Source: Thunnus maccoyii (Eukaryota > Chordata > Actinopteri > Scombriformes > Scombridae). Taken from it: a stretch of 64,000 nt of DNA. Within the stretch, counting starts at the first letter, position 1; every line of letters starts with the position of its first letter. A program made the position numbers and the translations under genes. Of the stretch, positions 48,150-62,334 are shown one piece after another. The stretch covers positions 37,123,588 through 37,187,587 of the forward strand of contig NC_056534.1 in NCBI RefSeq assembly GCF_910596095.1, in the 5' to 3' direction. The notes under the pieces are model-generated. The model saw nothing but the letters and a program-made list of their open reading frames with translations. It made no database searches and was not told where the DNA came from.

Positions 48150-48685
48150 CTGGAGAAAAGAATGAGTGTAAGTGAGTATGTGAACTGAGAGAGATAAATA
48201 AAAAGTGTGTGGATGAGTGTGGTTTATCACATCCAAAAACAAACCAGCAGCCCTGGGTAATAAAAATGTACTATCTGTCATAGTAAATTACAAATATTGG
48301 TCTTCGCCTTGCTGCAGTCTCCTGATTATGCTCAATGGTCTGCCTCTGACAATTATGAAGCCATTAACACTGTGTGTGAGTGTGTGTTTGTGCATTTGTG
48401 TGTGTGTTTGTGTGAGAGAGAGATAGAAAGAAAGCGAGACTCTATGGCTGCTTATTTGAGGAAATATGCTATCGGTTTTTTATGGCTTTGAAGGCTCCAG
48501 TGCCTTACAGCATCTCAAACGGCAAATTTACATGTTTGCTGTCTGTCTGCTTTTCTGTTTCTGACATAAAGAGAGTAAAAAGAGACAGAAGGGAGGAATT
48601 AAGATAAGTTGTAGCAAAAAAAGTTGACAAAAGCCAGTTTAGCTCTTGTTTGGAACTTGTGACAATCACTACTGAGCATCCAGCA

Positions 48686-48693
48686 CTCACACA

Positions 48694-48732
<39 letters not shown>
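48686..48732. repeat. (CA)n microsatellite
   Basis: About 23 CA units with one TA interruption. Confidence 0.95.
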
Positions 48733-48735
<3 letters not shown>

Positions 48736-49009
48736 ATTGTTTCTGAGTTTCGAGGGGCAGCTCCTTTACAGGCCAACAGATGAGCAGAGGATTATGAAAG
48801 GCACCAATCCCATCCAGCATGTCTGCTAAAGAAGACCATCAACCGGATACAGCAGTCCCAGGAGACTGGATTAGGAGTAGGAACAAACACACACACACAC
48901 ACAAGCACACACGTGCTCACCACAGGCCATGTAGAAACCTCTGTTGAGACCCTGCAGAGAACACCAGTCTGGACATGCAAACCTTATTTTCAGTCATATA
49001 TATAATGTT

Positions 49010-49985
49010 ACAATGTTGGATGTTCATATTAAACGTGGCCAAAGTGTGAAATAATGAGATAAACATATATAGAAGTGATCCCTGTGATTGCTCTGCTTTG
49101 TTTCCAACATTTTTTTCTACTTTAAGCCCGAGCCAATGTCAGCTCATCTGCATGCGAGTTTACTACTCCGCTCCGCTAACTTTATAGTATTTTTCCATTG
49201 TTTTGTGGGTAGTCACACCAACCTTTAACTCCATTACACAGCACAGAATAGTAAAATAAGTAGTTTACCTGTTGGATGTGTGCTGGTTGTCTGCAGCTCT
49301 TCATCAAACATCATCATCACTGTGGCTGTTTCTGCTTGTACTCTATTCCTCCCTTATTTCTAACTGATCTGCTGATCAAAGACCTCCAAATATCTCCGTA
49401 TGTTGTTGCGTCAACCAGTTTTAGCGCCGCTAAGGAGGCTCTGCTAATTCAGTGTGGAACATGTTTTCATTTCCTGTCCGATTGTATGGAGGTCTACGAG
49501 AAAATAACCCTACTGATTTATTACCTCAGTAAACATTTTCCAAATGAGTTTATGGTCTTAATCGCTAGAATTAAGTCCATTTCAATACAACATGATGTTC
49601 ACTTTGTAAATTATGGCCCCATTTAGAGTAAAATAGATGATAAAGGAGGGTATGCTTTAGGGCGTGGCCACCTTGTGATTGACAAGCTGCTACCATGGAG
49701 ACAACATTAATAACATAACGTAACCATGGTGTAACCCCAGAGTATAGGCGTAGCTGCTGCTATTTCTCAGTGTGTTTTCAGTTCATGAAAGTTAATTGTA
49801 ACGTTTAAGTTGCCTAAAAAACGTGTTCAGTGTTTGGTTGTAATAAAAGACTCTAAGAGACAGATTGTACATTTTTAATAGAGTTAGGCCTGTTTTTGCT
49901 AGTGGAAATTAATATTAGCATTAGCATCATCACTGTTAACCATAGATTGTTAATGTACTTTGCTAACCAAGCTAGCAGCTAGCGC
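49010..49985. repeat. Probable composite of dispersed repeats
   Basis: The stretch around CTCATCTGCATGCGAGTTTA, TTTCCATTGTTTTGTGGGTA and GGGCGTGGCCACCTTGTGAT resembles an abundant fish interspersed repeat. It runs directly into copy B of the 35.8-kb repeat. Confidence 0.5.
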
Positions 49986-50165
49986 TATGGTCAGCTCCAC
50001 ACTCTCGTCCAAATATGGTCACTTCTGGCTCCAAGAATCAAAGATAGCAAGGGTCAAATCCAAGATGGCGCTGATCAAATCACTAAAGTCGAGCCTTCAA
50101 AACGGCAGTTCACAAACCAACGGGTGACGTCATGGTGACTACGTCTATATTTTTTTACAGTTTAG
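49985..50165 (-). repeat. Dispersed repeat, copy B (inverted relative to 35.8 kb)
   Basis: On the minus strand it reads ACTGTAAAAAAATATAGACG and then ACGTCACCCGTTGGTTTGTG, matching the start of the 35797 copy. Confidence 0.65.
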
Positions 50166-50167
50166 TT

Positions 50168-50297
50168 AAAGACAGAGGCTGAACTGAGGGGCTGCATAAA
50201 GGGCCAATACAAGATGAATAAGGAGTTTTTTGAACTGCGAATCATTCAAAGCTACTCTAGTGGAACTGGAAATGAGCACAATAGGTCCCATTTAATG
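50168..50297 (+). repeat. Dispersed repeat shared with 42331-42472
   Basis: Carries CAGAGGCTGAACTGAGGGGC, ATAAGGAGTTTTTTGAAC and a GGAAATGAGCACAATAGG end that parallels the 42.4-kb copy. Confidence 0.8.
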
Positions 50298-50930
50298 ATC
50301 TCAGCCCTAATAAGTGACAGAACAACAGCTTTATTTACCCTGACGTTTCTCTTTTTCTGCATCTGATTCACCTCCAAGTGACACTTTCCACTCTGTCTTG
50401 GTAAAAAAAATAAATGTCCTATAAGGTATTTTAGATTTATAGTAATATACAAATATTATATTATATTTCTATTGTGTGTCCATTTCTATAACAAAATAAT
50501 AGAAACACTGTTGCCACTAAAGTGTCATATTGTATTGTATTTAATTGTAATTGTCCATTTTTACAGGCAAAAGAGCAGAAATATCTAACTTAGCCTTTTG
50601 ATGTGAAATACTTGCACAATTCAACAACACCACAAACTATGACTTTAAAAATGAACACAGAGTTGAGTCAATATTATATCATTTTCACATTATAAGCCTC
50701 ACAATGTTTGCAGGCTTTGATTATTTATTGCATGGATTTATTGCATTGCTATTGCACCTGCTTGCATTATATTTCACTGTTCTGTCCACCCCCATTATTA
50801 GGAACATTATAGAGAGTCTGCAGGAGTCACAAAACACCTTAGAGTCACAATAACTGCAACATAAAGCACTATACATTAATGTTTTTTATTGAGAGAAAAA
50901 ACATAATGGAGAAGGTGAAATTAATTCTCC

Positions 50931-51141
50931 AGTGAGGAACACATTAGAAGTCATAAAACATCCCCAGAAAGCGCAATATCAGAACTGAGGAAAAAATAAA
51001 AACCTGCATTCATTTTCCTAACCGCAAACTCACGTTCTTAATTTTATTATTATGTTTTTCTTTTATGTCACCAGTCCCAGCAGGAGCTCCATCGTGGCCC
51101 CGTTGAGGCCCCCGCACCCCAGCTTGGGAAGCGCTGCACTG
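50931..51141 (-). mobile_element. Possible diverged hAT MITE
   Basis: The minus strand starts CAGTGCAGCGCTTCCCAAGC, then a GGGGTGCGGGGGCC-type segment. This resembles the start of CAGTGGTTCCCAAACTGGGG hAT elements. The other end may be CAGTGAGGAACAC at 50931. No target duplication was seen. Confidence 0.35.
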
Positions 51142-51193
51142 TGGGGCATGCTCTTCGGCGGCAGGGGCTGGATGGGCATGGGCAAGACAGAAT

Positions 51194-51262
51194 GAGAGGA
51201 GAGGAGCAGAGGAGGAGGAGGAGGAGGAGGAGGAGAGGAGAGCAGAGGAGAGGAGAGGTGAG
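51194..51262 (+). repeat. (GGA)n purine tract
   Basis: About 70 bp of GAGGAG units with AGC interruptions. Confidence 0.9.
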
Positions 51263-51501
51263 AGGTTGCAGTGGAGTTGCATGGGATGCTGATGCTGCTG
51301 CATTAGGCTCCATCGCTCCATCCCTCCCTCGGAGAGGATGGAAAAAACAAGGAGTGGTTATGTGATTCCCCACAAGCGGGAGGAGAAGCGCACAAGAGAG
51401 AAAGGAATGGCAGGGAGGGGGGGCGTTTCCCTGCACAGTATTGCTTATTCTCACACACTTCAGCATGGATACAATGTATGGCATACGGAGCTGACTAAAG
51501 G

Positions 51502-54357
51502 ATGGACATAACGGTAAGTTCAATGTATATTTTTGTCGCTGTTTATTTGCCACAAACAACGTATTGGACACAGTTCACAGCGCGGCGTGGCGTTGCTCCG
51601 GGTCCCATCACTTTAGACTGTCCTGATAATTCAAGATATTTGTTGATAATCAAACAAGACTTGTATATGAAAGCTTTATGAGCTGGATTTGTAGCTCTAC
51701 GTGGCACGAAATTAACGCCCGATCAATTTCCCGTTGGCACGCTTTATGATTTGATAACTAAACAGGTTGGTCCCATCAGCATCACTCCCCAGTGCCTATC
51801 AAATCACTTGATGAGAATTGCACCTGCACGCAGCTTTAACATTTAACCAACAGCAGCGTGTCAGCGTGTCTTCCTCCTCTGTAGCGCCGGTGGATAAGAA
51901 GACAAAGATGATTAGAAATCTCTTTCACACACCCCGGAAAGGGTTAAAGACTCAATCCATGCCTGCCACTCTGAACTGAACTGGGTTCTCCTTGTCAGTG
52001 GAAGCGGATGTATTTACAAACAAAGAAAGCTTCATATCCAAGCCTGTCACGTAGAGGACAGGTGCTGGCTATCTGCACTTTTACAGTGGTGTGTGGATGT
52101 CTGCTTATCTGGGCTAGTAGGCCAACTGGAGCCATTTAGGCCCAGAAAGATTAAGAAAACCAAAGTGTCTCTGTTAAGTTTGTCACTGAAAGTTTGGCCA
52201 ATGACTCTCTTTATTCTGCACCCTAGGCTGAATTTGTACCAATAGCCATCAGTGAGTCATTTATTTTTTTGTCTGGGTAGTGACTATTAGACTCCACAGT
52301 GTAGCCAAAATGGCTGGAAAGATTTGCTGTTGCAGGCATAAGCATAAACTTCCTCATAACAGCGCCTTTAGTTCCAAGCAATTAAGCAGTAATGTGCAAG
52401 CAGCGGCCCGGCGTCCGCTCAGTCTCTGTCTCCATCTCAAGCCTGTCTTGTCTTTGCCTCTGGCACAGCCACTTTGTGATTTTGCATCCTATCTGAAATA
52501 GCAGGTGCATTAAAGGATTGATACGTCTGTTGCATAAATATGACAGACATAAATATGAAACACAGACCGATTTTCTTTCATTAGGTCCTCCAGCTGGAGC
52601 CAGTTCACTTTCAATCAAGTCAATTCAGGAAATTGATTCTCTTATGAATACAAACCAGATGTCTTTCGGCATGGAATAAAGTACTTACGCAGTCAATAGA
52701 GGAATTATTGGAAATGAAAGTTTTATTATAAATATGTGGATGCAGGATGAGTAAAAAGTAAAACTGAGGTGAAAAAAAAGGCCTTAAGATGGTCCATACA
52801 TTCAAAACTGCTGCTGCAGGCACACCCATTGCATGTGAGACTCATGCTATCATAGCTTAGCTCCCACATGCACGGCTCAAACTACACCGCTGCATGTCTT
52901 CAAATTAGACAGAGACACTCCAGTGACACCGAGCAGACACAGACCGGTCCTGTGTAGTGAAGAGGGCAGCGGGGTGTATTTTTACACCAGATCTCTGACA
53001 CCTACGTACATCTCTTCACAGCTCTTGGTGAGAACAGAAGACACGTCCACTTGAGTTGTCATCAGCAGCAGCCCAGACATGGACAGTTGGGATGGAGGAA
53101 GAGGCGGGAGGTGAGGAGAGATGAGGAGAGAGGACTAGAGGAGTATAGGTAATGAGGGAGACGAGTGTCAAGATCTCCTCGACGTGATGGCCCCAGCTAG
53201 TTTTTGGCACTTCCACTTTCAGAGAGTGTCAGGTTTCATGTTGTGCGGCTTTGATAGGTGAAGGGATACATGGAGAAGGATGATGTATTGTTTATGTGTG
53301 TGCATGAGTGAATAAACAAGCTGATCTGAGGCTGAAAAAGTAGGAAAAGAGAAGAGTAACACGGGGCGAGAGTAGGAAAAATGACAAATGGATCACAATG
53401 ATTGGAGAGGATAGGCTGAGAGGAGAAGTGAGAAGAAGGGAAAAGAATAAAAGAGAAGGAGAGAGTCAATCATGTTTGGCAAGTCATGTTTGTAAACTAG
53501 CCCGAGTTTTCCGGGGGGAGCTGCTCCCACCCCCCCCACCCCCCTCCACCCGCCCCCTCTTTTCCCAATGACTCTCTCCTCCTCAGCCTGTTGATTGACA
53601 ACTACTGTGGCTCTAATTGGCAAGTGTGGATAGGGAAGAGTCAGGCTTATTCTCCATGGGATGGAACAAGGAGGAGAGAAAGAGAGTGTGTGTGTTGACG
53701 GGGGGGGTTGGAAGAGATGGGGGGGGCATACCAGGGAGTCTTCCAACAGTGTGAAAGAGGAGAGGAGAGAAGATAGATGGGAAAAAGGAGTGGAAAATGG
53801 AATGAAGAAAGGCAGTAGGCGAGGAGGAGGAGGGGATGGAGGCGAGGGCTGAACATCTGTTTGGTAATCAGTCTCTCCCCTCAGTGCAGTGTAACACACA
53901 CTGACACCTATTTGATAATTGGTGAGCCTGCCCTCTCCCTCAGCGCTTGGCTAAATGGTTGCTTGATACCAGGGAGAGCAAAGGGACTAGCTGTTGGCAG
54001 TGTAATCTGTTTACTTGGTGCAGCTCAGGTAAAGATGCATAGCAGGCTGCTTGTATGTTTGCGTATGAGTGTGTGTGTGTGTGTGTGTGTGTGGCTATTG
54101 CGTACAGCTCACAGTCAGGCTATTAGTCTAACAATGTGCTCAAAGATGTGACTTGAAGTCTGCATGAAATATGTATTGTAGCCTCTGAGCAATGCTGCTG
54201 TATTGTTATTCAAGGATAAATATGATCTCTTTTGTCTCTCTTATCCTAGGTGCTGTCCTTAAAGGTTCGCCTTCCGCACAGACCTCGTCCTTCCACGCTG
54301 CAATCTCATTCAGCCGAAGGGATGAACACAGAAGAGGAGAATGAGCTCCAGAGCTAA
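51502..54357 (+). CDS. Possible two-exon small ORF or 5' noncoding exon pair (unrecognised)
   Basis: ATG GAC ATA ACG (51502-51513) is followed by a strong GTAAGT donor. A strong pyrimidine-rich acceptor, ending TCTCTCTTATCCTAG, lies at 54249. Joining 51502-51513 to 54250-54357 gives an in-frame 39-codon ORF ending in TAA, with no recognisable domain; it is Arg/Pro-rich then acidic (TEEENELQS). The GC-richer, CpG-containing stretch at 51.06-51.6 kb could be a promoter. A frame of this size is easily open by chance, so it may equally be 5' UTR of a long noncoding RNA. No homologue is known to me. Confidence 0.15.
53500..53860. repeat. Low-complexity poly(C)/poly(G) and purine-rich stretch
   Basis: A C-rich run at 53521-53560 (CCCACCCCCCCCACCCCCC) is followed by G runs at 53700-53727 and a purine-rich GAGGAG stretch. 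No gene was seen. Confidence 0.75.
54068..54093. repeat. (GT)n microsatellite
   Basis: About 12 GT units. Confidence 0.92.
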
Positions 54358-55374
54358 GAGGAGGAGATAGAAAGGAATGGAGAAGGGGGAGGAGGTGGGC
54401 CTCTTTGCTCCGGTCTCGACCACGGGTATTCTTGGGTTGATAATACAGATGTGGATGTTATTGCTTGAGAATACGCGTAGTCGAGTGGAAGCTTTATCAT
54501 CTACACTGGACCAAAAGCAGAAGTCTATTCAGTAGATTACAATGGCAGAAGACCAGGCAGACAGATATAAATGTATAGCCAAACTGAGGAGGTGACACAG
54601 ACATTGGCGGCGGGGGGGGAAGGCTGAAGGGGAGGATTTTTAATTAAGCATCCAGAGGTGACTTTTTATGGGAAAGGCTTATTTTGTTCAATCAGAGAGG
54701 TTTTTAAATAGAATGCAATCAGGGCTAGCCAGGTGCCCAAATCAAATCCAGCCACTGAAAAGGTTTTTATCATCGTAGGTTTATCAACCATGTCACTCTT
54801 TACACCTGTGGAGGAAATGAGTTTGTGTGGCTGGCTAGATTCAGCCCCTCCTGCAGAGGCGCTGGTGAGGAAGACCGCTTAGCTAAACCCCCCTGGGCAT
54901 TAGTTCAGGGAGCTTAACACAAAAGTCTTCAGACTCAGACATTAATTCCAAACCTTCTTGATTACGTACCCTTGTCAGTCAGTCGTGCACACAAGTGAGC
55001 CTATAATCTTATCAGCTGATGAGTGTCTTTCATAGCCCTTCACACTCTGCACCGAACATTTTCCTCATACTGAATGGAAGTCTGACATTTGCAAAATTGG
55101 TGCCAAATATGGCTTTTTTGAAATGTTAACAACTGCAATGCCATGGGATGGTACATTATACCAATGCATAACCATCACCCCACTGCACTACCAACTACTT
55201 TTGCACTCCACACTATTTTTGACTCCCCAGCTCATGCTAAAAATGTGTGAAAGTTTGATGCCTGTAGCAGCAGCAACAGGAGACAGTAACACATGAGGAC
55301 ATGTCAAGGCTTGCACCCGTGGCTGACATTTCAGCAAGCGGCTCAGCTGACTGGCTGTCATGATGGAGACTCAG

Positions 55375-55377
<3 letters not shown>

Positions 55378-55415
<38 letters not shown>
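55378..55415. repeat. (CA)n microsatellite
   Basis: About 18 CA units, followed by a short CACACA and (TA)n tail. Confidence 0.95.
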
Positions 55416-55417
<2 letters not shown>

Positions 55418-56086
55418 ACACACACTCACACATATATATATAAACTGCATGAGGGTTCACAAGATCTACATGCCAGTAGGGAAATAGGGGATTGATGGAG
55501 CTCATGAAAACAAGCATACAGATACATCCCCGTGTAAGAGTACACACACATCGCAGCTAGGTTCACTGGGTCCACTTGCCAGTGGGGAAATAAGGGATTG
55601 ATTTATTTTATGGGTAACTACTTTTAGTCAGAATGATGGATGTTTATGTATTTTATTGATCAAGTTGAGGTGTGGGCCGGAAGAATTCTTGGACGTTGGG
55701 GCATGCTGATTAATCAGGTAGAAAAGGTGTTGGAATAAAACATACTGGAGTACATTTTTGGTACATTAGCATTATTACTAAGTATTATAAATTAGAAAAC
55801 CAACGTTTCATTGCAAATTCAGCAGTGTACAAGCACCTGTTTGCAAATGTGCACATGATAAATTACACTCTTATCATTGACTATCCCTTGATTTCTTACC
55901 ACTGCGTAAGCAAATCTCTTATTTATTAGCAGTGTGTAATTATAATTTATACAAATTTCATTCTGACGTTGTGTAAACTTGTTGATTGAGCAAAGCCGTT
56001 TCTGTGGTTTTGTGTGTATTTGTGTATGCATGTGTGTGTGTGTGTGTGTGCTAAGCAACAAAATGACTATTGTGAGCACAGCTCCA

Positions 56087-56124
56087 GGTGCCTAGCAACC
56101 GAATCGCTCTGTTTCCTTGGCAAC
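56087..56124 (+). promoter_or_regulatory. Two X-box-like (RFX) motifs
   Basis: GGTGCCTAGCAACC (56087-56100) and GTTTCCTTGGCAAC (56111-56124) each approach the RFX consensus of two inverted GYAAC half sites. They are 10 bp apart. No gene start was recognised beside them. Confidence 0.3.
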
Positions 56125-57274
56125 AGTTGCCTCGCACTCACTGTGTGGGTGATTGGCAGCCTTGACAACGGAGACGGAGTGACACTTGACCTCACGTGCT
56201 TGAATAGGAGAGGAGAAAAGAGAAAAATGGCGAGAAATAGAAGAGAGGGGAAGGGAGTGGGAGGCGACATGCAGAGACAGAGGAGAGACTAAGTGATAAT
56301 CATTCTCCATTGTAATCATCCTCCACCATGTTTCATAAGGCGTCGTCAATACCTCTCCAGCTGGGGTCCATCATCAAACACAATACACAGTGCAGTGCGC
56401 GCATGCACGGACACACTCTTTCTGGGTGGAGAGCCCAGGCAGGGACTCCACATCTCATCTATTATCACTCAGCCCTGCCTGGTGCACAGCCTCGCTACAC
56501 TGTGTCTTCTTTCATTTGTGATCTGCTACATCCTGTGCTCTGTGGGGATGAATGGATGCTGGACTCCTAGAAAAATGTGTCACGGTCACAGATGCCACAG
56601 GAGAGTAGATCAGAAGACTTTTTACTTGGAATTTAAGTGCTGTAATTATTTATTTTAACTATAAATGTTGTTCTTGTGGTTCTTCATCTGAGCAATCACT
56701 AGCTGAGGGTATTCCATCGTACACACCTGTTTAATGATAAATCAAAACCAGAGCTGGAAGTTTGTTTTGTTGTTGTTGATGATGTCATTAAGATGGATTG
56801 AACTTGAGCCTGTTTAAATCTGTATTATAGTTAACACAACAGCAGAGTCATTCATGTTTATTGCAGCACTTTGAATTTTAAGTCTCTGTGAATAAGAATA
56901 TTCTACCTTTTTCTTTATTAAACTCTGATTTCTTATCTAAATCCCAACTGTAATGTCTTTACTGTGAAGATTAATCTACTTTTTTTTTTTTTTAACCAGC
57001 TGCTGGTGCTCAGTACCGTACAGGACATTCACGTTGTTTAAGACTGAATCACAACATTTGCTTTCCTATTTCCTTCGAAAATAAATAAATTAAGACCATC
57101 ATGACTAATTCAAATCAAGGTCAGATAACCACATCTTGATCATAAAAAGAAAATACTTTTTAAAAAACTGAGTCAGGTACTGGTTTAACTGGATTTTTTG
57201 TGTAACAAATGTAACATGTTCATTTATACATACATACAATAAAATGAAAAGCAACCCACACTTACTGGTGATGT

Positions 57275-58507
57275 CAAGTCTTATTGCTCCTTTATTTCCA
57301 TTGTGTTTAAAAACAGCTTGTTTTTATGCTATTCAACACTGTTGCATAGGAAAATAAACACTCAATATTACAGCTTGATGTCAGGAGAAGATTACACTAT
57401 TCTGTACATATGCGTTTAATCACAAAGATTATTTGCACTTCTTGAAATTTTTAATTGTGTGAACATGTAAACCAAAAAAATGATTCAATCAACAGAAAAA
57501 CTGAATGCATGAAGAACTAAGCAGCGAACCAAAAAAAAACACGTAGATTTGCGTTCCTCTCTCCAGTGGAATGACCTAATGCTGCGACAAAACTTGTCTT
57601 TATGAGGACGAGGAGAGCTGTGGGTAGTTATTACTGTGAATCATGCTTAACTGAGGGTGATCAACATGGGTGATCTAGTGCTGCAAACATCGAAAAAAAA
57701 AAAAAAAAACACAAAAAGACTTATGTTGCATTGAGGTGAAGTGACAGTAAATCATCACAGCATTCCTGTTGGCCTGAGCTGTGTTCAACTTCGTTCCCAC
57801 TTTGTGAGGAAGATCTGGCAGTGAAACAAATCCGGAGCACTTCCTCTCCTCCGACTACATCTGATGCTAGTCTCAAGAGAGGGTTTTCAACTTTTAAATG
57901 CACCTACTGATGCTTTTGTTTTCAAGCAGTTTCTGTCCACAGCCAAAGAGATTTCACATTATAATGACAGGATGAGATTTACGTACACTACAGGCCTGAT
58001 GTATAAAATAACATTCTTCAGCTAACAATATCTAGCCATTAAAAAGCAAAATAAAAATCAGGAACTTATTTTCTAATCTTCAAAATAAACTACTATTTAA
58101 AGGCTTGTCTACATTGCATCTAAAGGATCTTTAAAACCCATCACAAATAATAAAAAAAAAACATGTATTGGAAAGCAGAAGGCTCTGCTCAATGTGTGAC
58201 GATAAGTCAAGATACACTGCAATGAACAAATTAAGTAATAAATCTCAAGAGTCAAAACTACAGGTGTTGGCTGAGACCTCACACAGAAAGGGAAGAAGAC
58301 AACAGGAGCGCTTCAGGGCCCATTCGTGCCAAGGACCTCATATTGAAAAGGAGACTTCCAAGTGACCATACAGAAACCAGTAAATTAAAAAAAAAAAAAA
58401 AAGAAAAAAGTTTCAAAAATGTCCTCTAACCAGGATGCTCCTAATGAGCTCAGGCCCACCAGACACATCCTCATCCTCTTCCTGAAAAGCCTCCTGCTCC
58501 ATGAGGG
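57275..58507 (-). other. elof1: elof1 3' UTR (inferred)
   Basis: The non-coding stretch between the elof1 stop and the AATAAA near 57.29 kb. It contains A-runs on the plus strand (57693-57709, 58387-58401), that is, T-runs in the transcript. Its limits are inferred. Confidence 0.5.
57291..57296 (-). terminator. elof1: Likely elof1 poly(A) signal
   Basis: The minus strand reads AATAAA, about 1.2 kb beyond the elof1 stop. The intervening sequence has no frame and suits a 3' UTR. Confidence 0.45.
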
Positions 58508-60441
<1,934 letters not shown>

Positions 60442-60460
<19 letters not shown>

Positions 60461-60481
60461 AATATCGCGATGACTCATTGG
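60442..60481 (-). promoter_or_regulatory. elof1: elof1 core promoter with two CCAAT boxes
   Basis: On the minus strand two CCAAT boxes (at 60446-60442 and 60481-60477) are separated by about 35 bp. A TGAGTCA AP-1-like site (60477-60471) and a TCGCGA (60470-60465) lie between. The layout is TATA-less, fitting a housekeeping gene. The assignment to elof1 is by position. Confidence 0.5.
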
Positions 60482-60679
60482 CTGCGTCACATGTCAGTTA
60501 AGCTGGTTGGCAGTGACGAAACAGCGTCTGACAGTAAACACCATCATGACTTTTCATTGTCAGGTCTCTTGAGGAAAACAGCAGGCAAGATATACTGTGA
60601 CATTATGAAGCTTTTAAAAGAAGCCGATTTATCTAAAATAATCCAGAAGTTTTTTTTATTTCCTTTATAATCTCTTGTT

Positions 60680-60797
60680 TTACGCTCCACTCCAGTCCTC
60701 TTGGTGGAGATAATGCTCCTCTAAGCTGGTTTGCCAACCGCCAATAAACCCTAAAGAAGAAGAAGAAGAAGGAGTAGAAGCAGAAGAAGAAGAGGTA
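60680..60797 (+). repeat. Dispersed repeat tail ending in (AAG)n
   Basis: CTCCAGTCCTCTTGGTGGAG-like wording (here CCACTCCAGTCCTCTTGGTG), then GGTTTGCCAACCGCCAATAA and an AAGAAG run. This is a familiar fish retroposon 3' tail. Its class is not certain. Confidence 0.55.
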
Positions 60798-61829
60798 AAA
60801 CGTCTGTCAAACTGTTCCCGCTTGGTGGCGACAGAAGCTAACTCAGCCCTGGTGTGTTTGTTTGCAGCCAAACGTCTCCGTGTTTAAACGATATTTAGAC
60901 ATGCCTGAGGACATGTTGACTTATTAACTCTTTAAACATCTCGACAAGTTAGTCAGCGTTTGTGCTCTGTCTTCTTTCCTCTGGGTTTTTTCTCTGGTAG
61001 GTGTTGATATGAAAACTTAAAAAAATGACCCTGTGTTTGTTTGTACCAAGCAAAAAGTCAACACCTTGTTACCAAATGAATCTAATCAATGTTCCCGTTG
61101 AACACTGGTTTAAATTAAAGTTTGTTTTAGTCATGTGTGAGTATTTAACCAAGTTGCTTTGCTATCACATTTAAAAAATGTCCCAGTTTGTGCCTCTCAT
61201 GTACTAACATTAAATTATTCACAAAGCTATGCATCCATTTCTCAAAAAAGATGTTTTTAAACCTCAGGAGGTCATAGAGCAACACTTGCTGCCATTCTGA
61301 AGGTATTTCCACAATGTTCAAAGGTTTTTCTAACCACTGTGATGAAAAATATCCCATCCACAAAAACAGTTTTAACCGTTTCCTAATCCAAACTAAGACG
61401 TTAGCTGGTGGTGCAAAAAAATCTTTTTAATCATGCAGCAGACAGAACATTTGTTGAATTTTTATCTTTTAGAGAAATGGACACTTTGTAATGCTGACAC
61501 ATGAGAGGCTCACAGTGGGGCCAAGTCTGGATGTCACTGTGATGTGTTAGGTCCTTCAGGCAAATGGTTAAATACACAACTTATAATGTACAATAACAAA
61601 CAATACACTGTCAGTATATGTAGTTTTATGTTATTATGACAACATTCAAAGAGATTAAATGTAGAGAAAATGGTGATGAATACCCATCATCTTTACCCAG
61701 AGACTAAGGCAATATATTCATATGGCTTGTTTTATCTAACCAACAGTCTTAAGCCCCAAAGTATTCAGTTTACTATTATTTATGACAAATCTTTACTTTT
61801 TAGAAGATGGAACCAGATCATTTTATAAA

Positions 61830-62190
61830 TGAATGAAATAATTATCAAAGTAGTTATGATTTATTTTTTGTCAATCAAATAGTTAGTCGACTAAATCTTA
61901 TTATTTTCATTATCAATTAATTTGTTGATTTGTCAGTTTTTCTTTAAATGGATTGTTTAGACCCCAAAGTAACATCTCCCAACAGACCAAAACCAAAGAT
62001 ATTTAATTTGCAATGATATAAAGCAGAAAAAAAACAGCAAATCCTCACAAATGAGAAGCTTGAACCAGAAAACATTTGGAATTTTTCACTTGGTAAACGA
62101 CTAAATAATTGAATCTATTATCCAAAGTCTTGGTGAGTGATCTCTGTCGAACAACTAATTGATTAACCAATCATTTCAGTGCTACAAAAC
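61830..62190. mobile_element. Diverged hAT-like MITE, related to 16752-17052
   Basis: Words such as TAGTTAGTCGACTAAATCTT, TCATTATCAATTAATTTGTT and ACAACTAATTGATTAACCAA match the wording of the 16.75-kb element and its relatives. The ends are degenerate and the limits approximate. Confidence 0.55.
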
Positions 62191-62334
62191 ATACTGTAGG
62201 GATATGATAATCATATTTTTGTATAAGACTTGTATCAAAATGTCCATAATCACCAAACATTTTATGTTTATACATAACATAAAAACCATTTGTGTTACAT
62301 ACAGTTTCCTAAACATTGTTTTGTTGCGTGTGAG

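Larger units (their letters stand above)
45316..57270. other. Intergenic region between plppr2 and elof1
   Basis: No known protein-coding gene was recognised. The region holds many microsatellites, MITE-like pieces (49.0-50.3 and 50.93-51.14 kb), purine-rich stretches (51.2, 53.4-53.85 and 54.36 kb), X-box-like motifs (56.1 kb) and a possible spliced small ORF (51.5/54.3 kb). Confidence 0.6.
60482..62334. other. Intergenic/5' region between elof1 and pld6
   Basis: The divergent gene starts are about 2 kb apart. The stretch holds a retroelement-like tail with (AAG)n (60.68-60.80 kb) and a hAT-like MITE (61.83-62.19 kb). A noncoding first exon of pld6 could lie here but was not resolved. The 61.0-61.4 kb part shows no recognisable gene. 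Confidence 0.55.

Noticed and set aside
51060..51172. Minus-strand exon-like frame reading KSMPHSAALPKLGCGG and ending in a stop, with a pyrimidine-rich acceptor
   Set aside because: The sequence from CAGTGCAGCGCTTCCCAAGC onward resembles the end of a common hAT MITE, and the pyrimidine tract is just the (GGA)n microsatellite on the other strand. No known protein ends like this.
53393..53899. Pro/Ser-rich minus-strand frame of 168 codons
   Set aside because: Low-complexity translation of purine/pyrimidine-biased DNA, without any domain.
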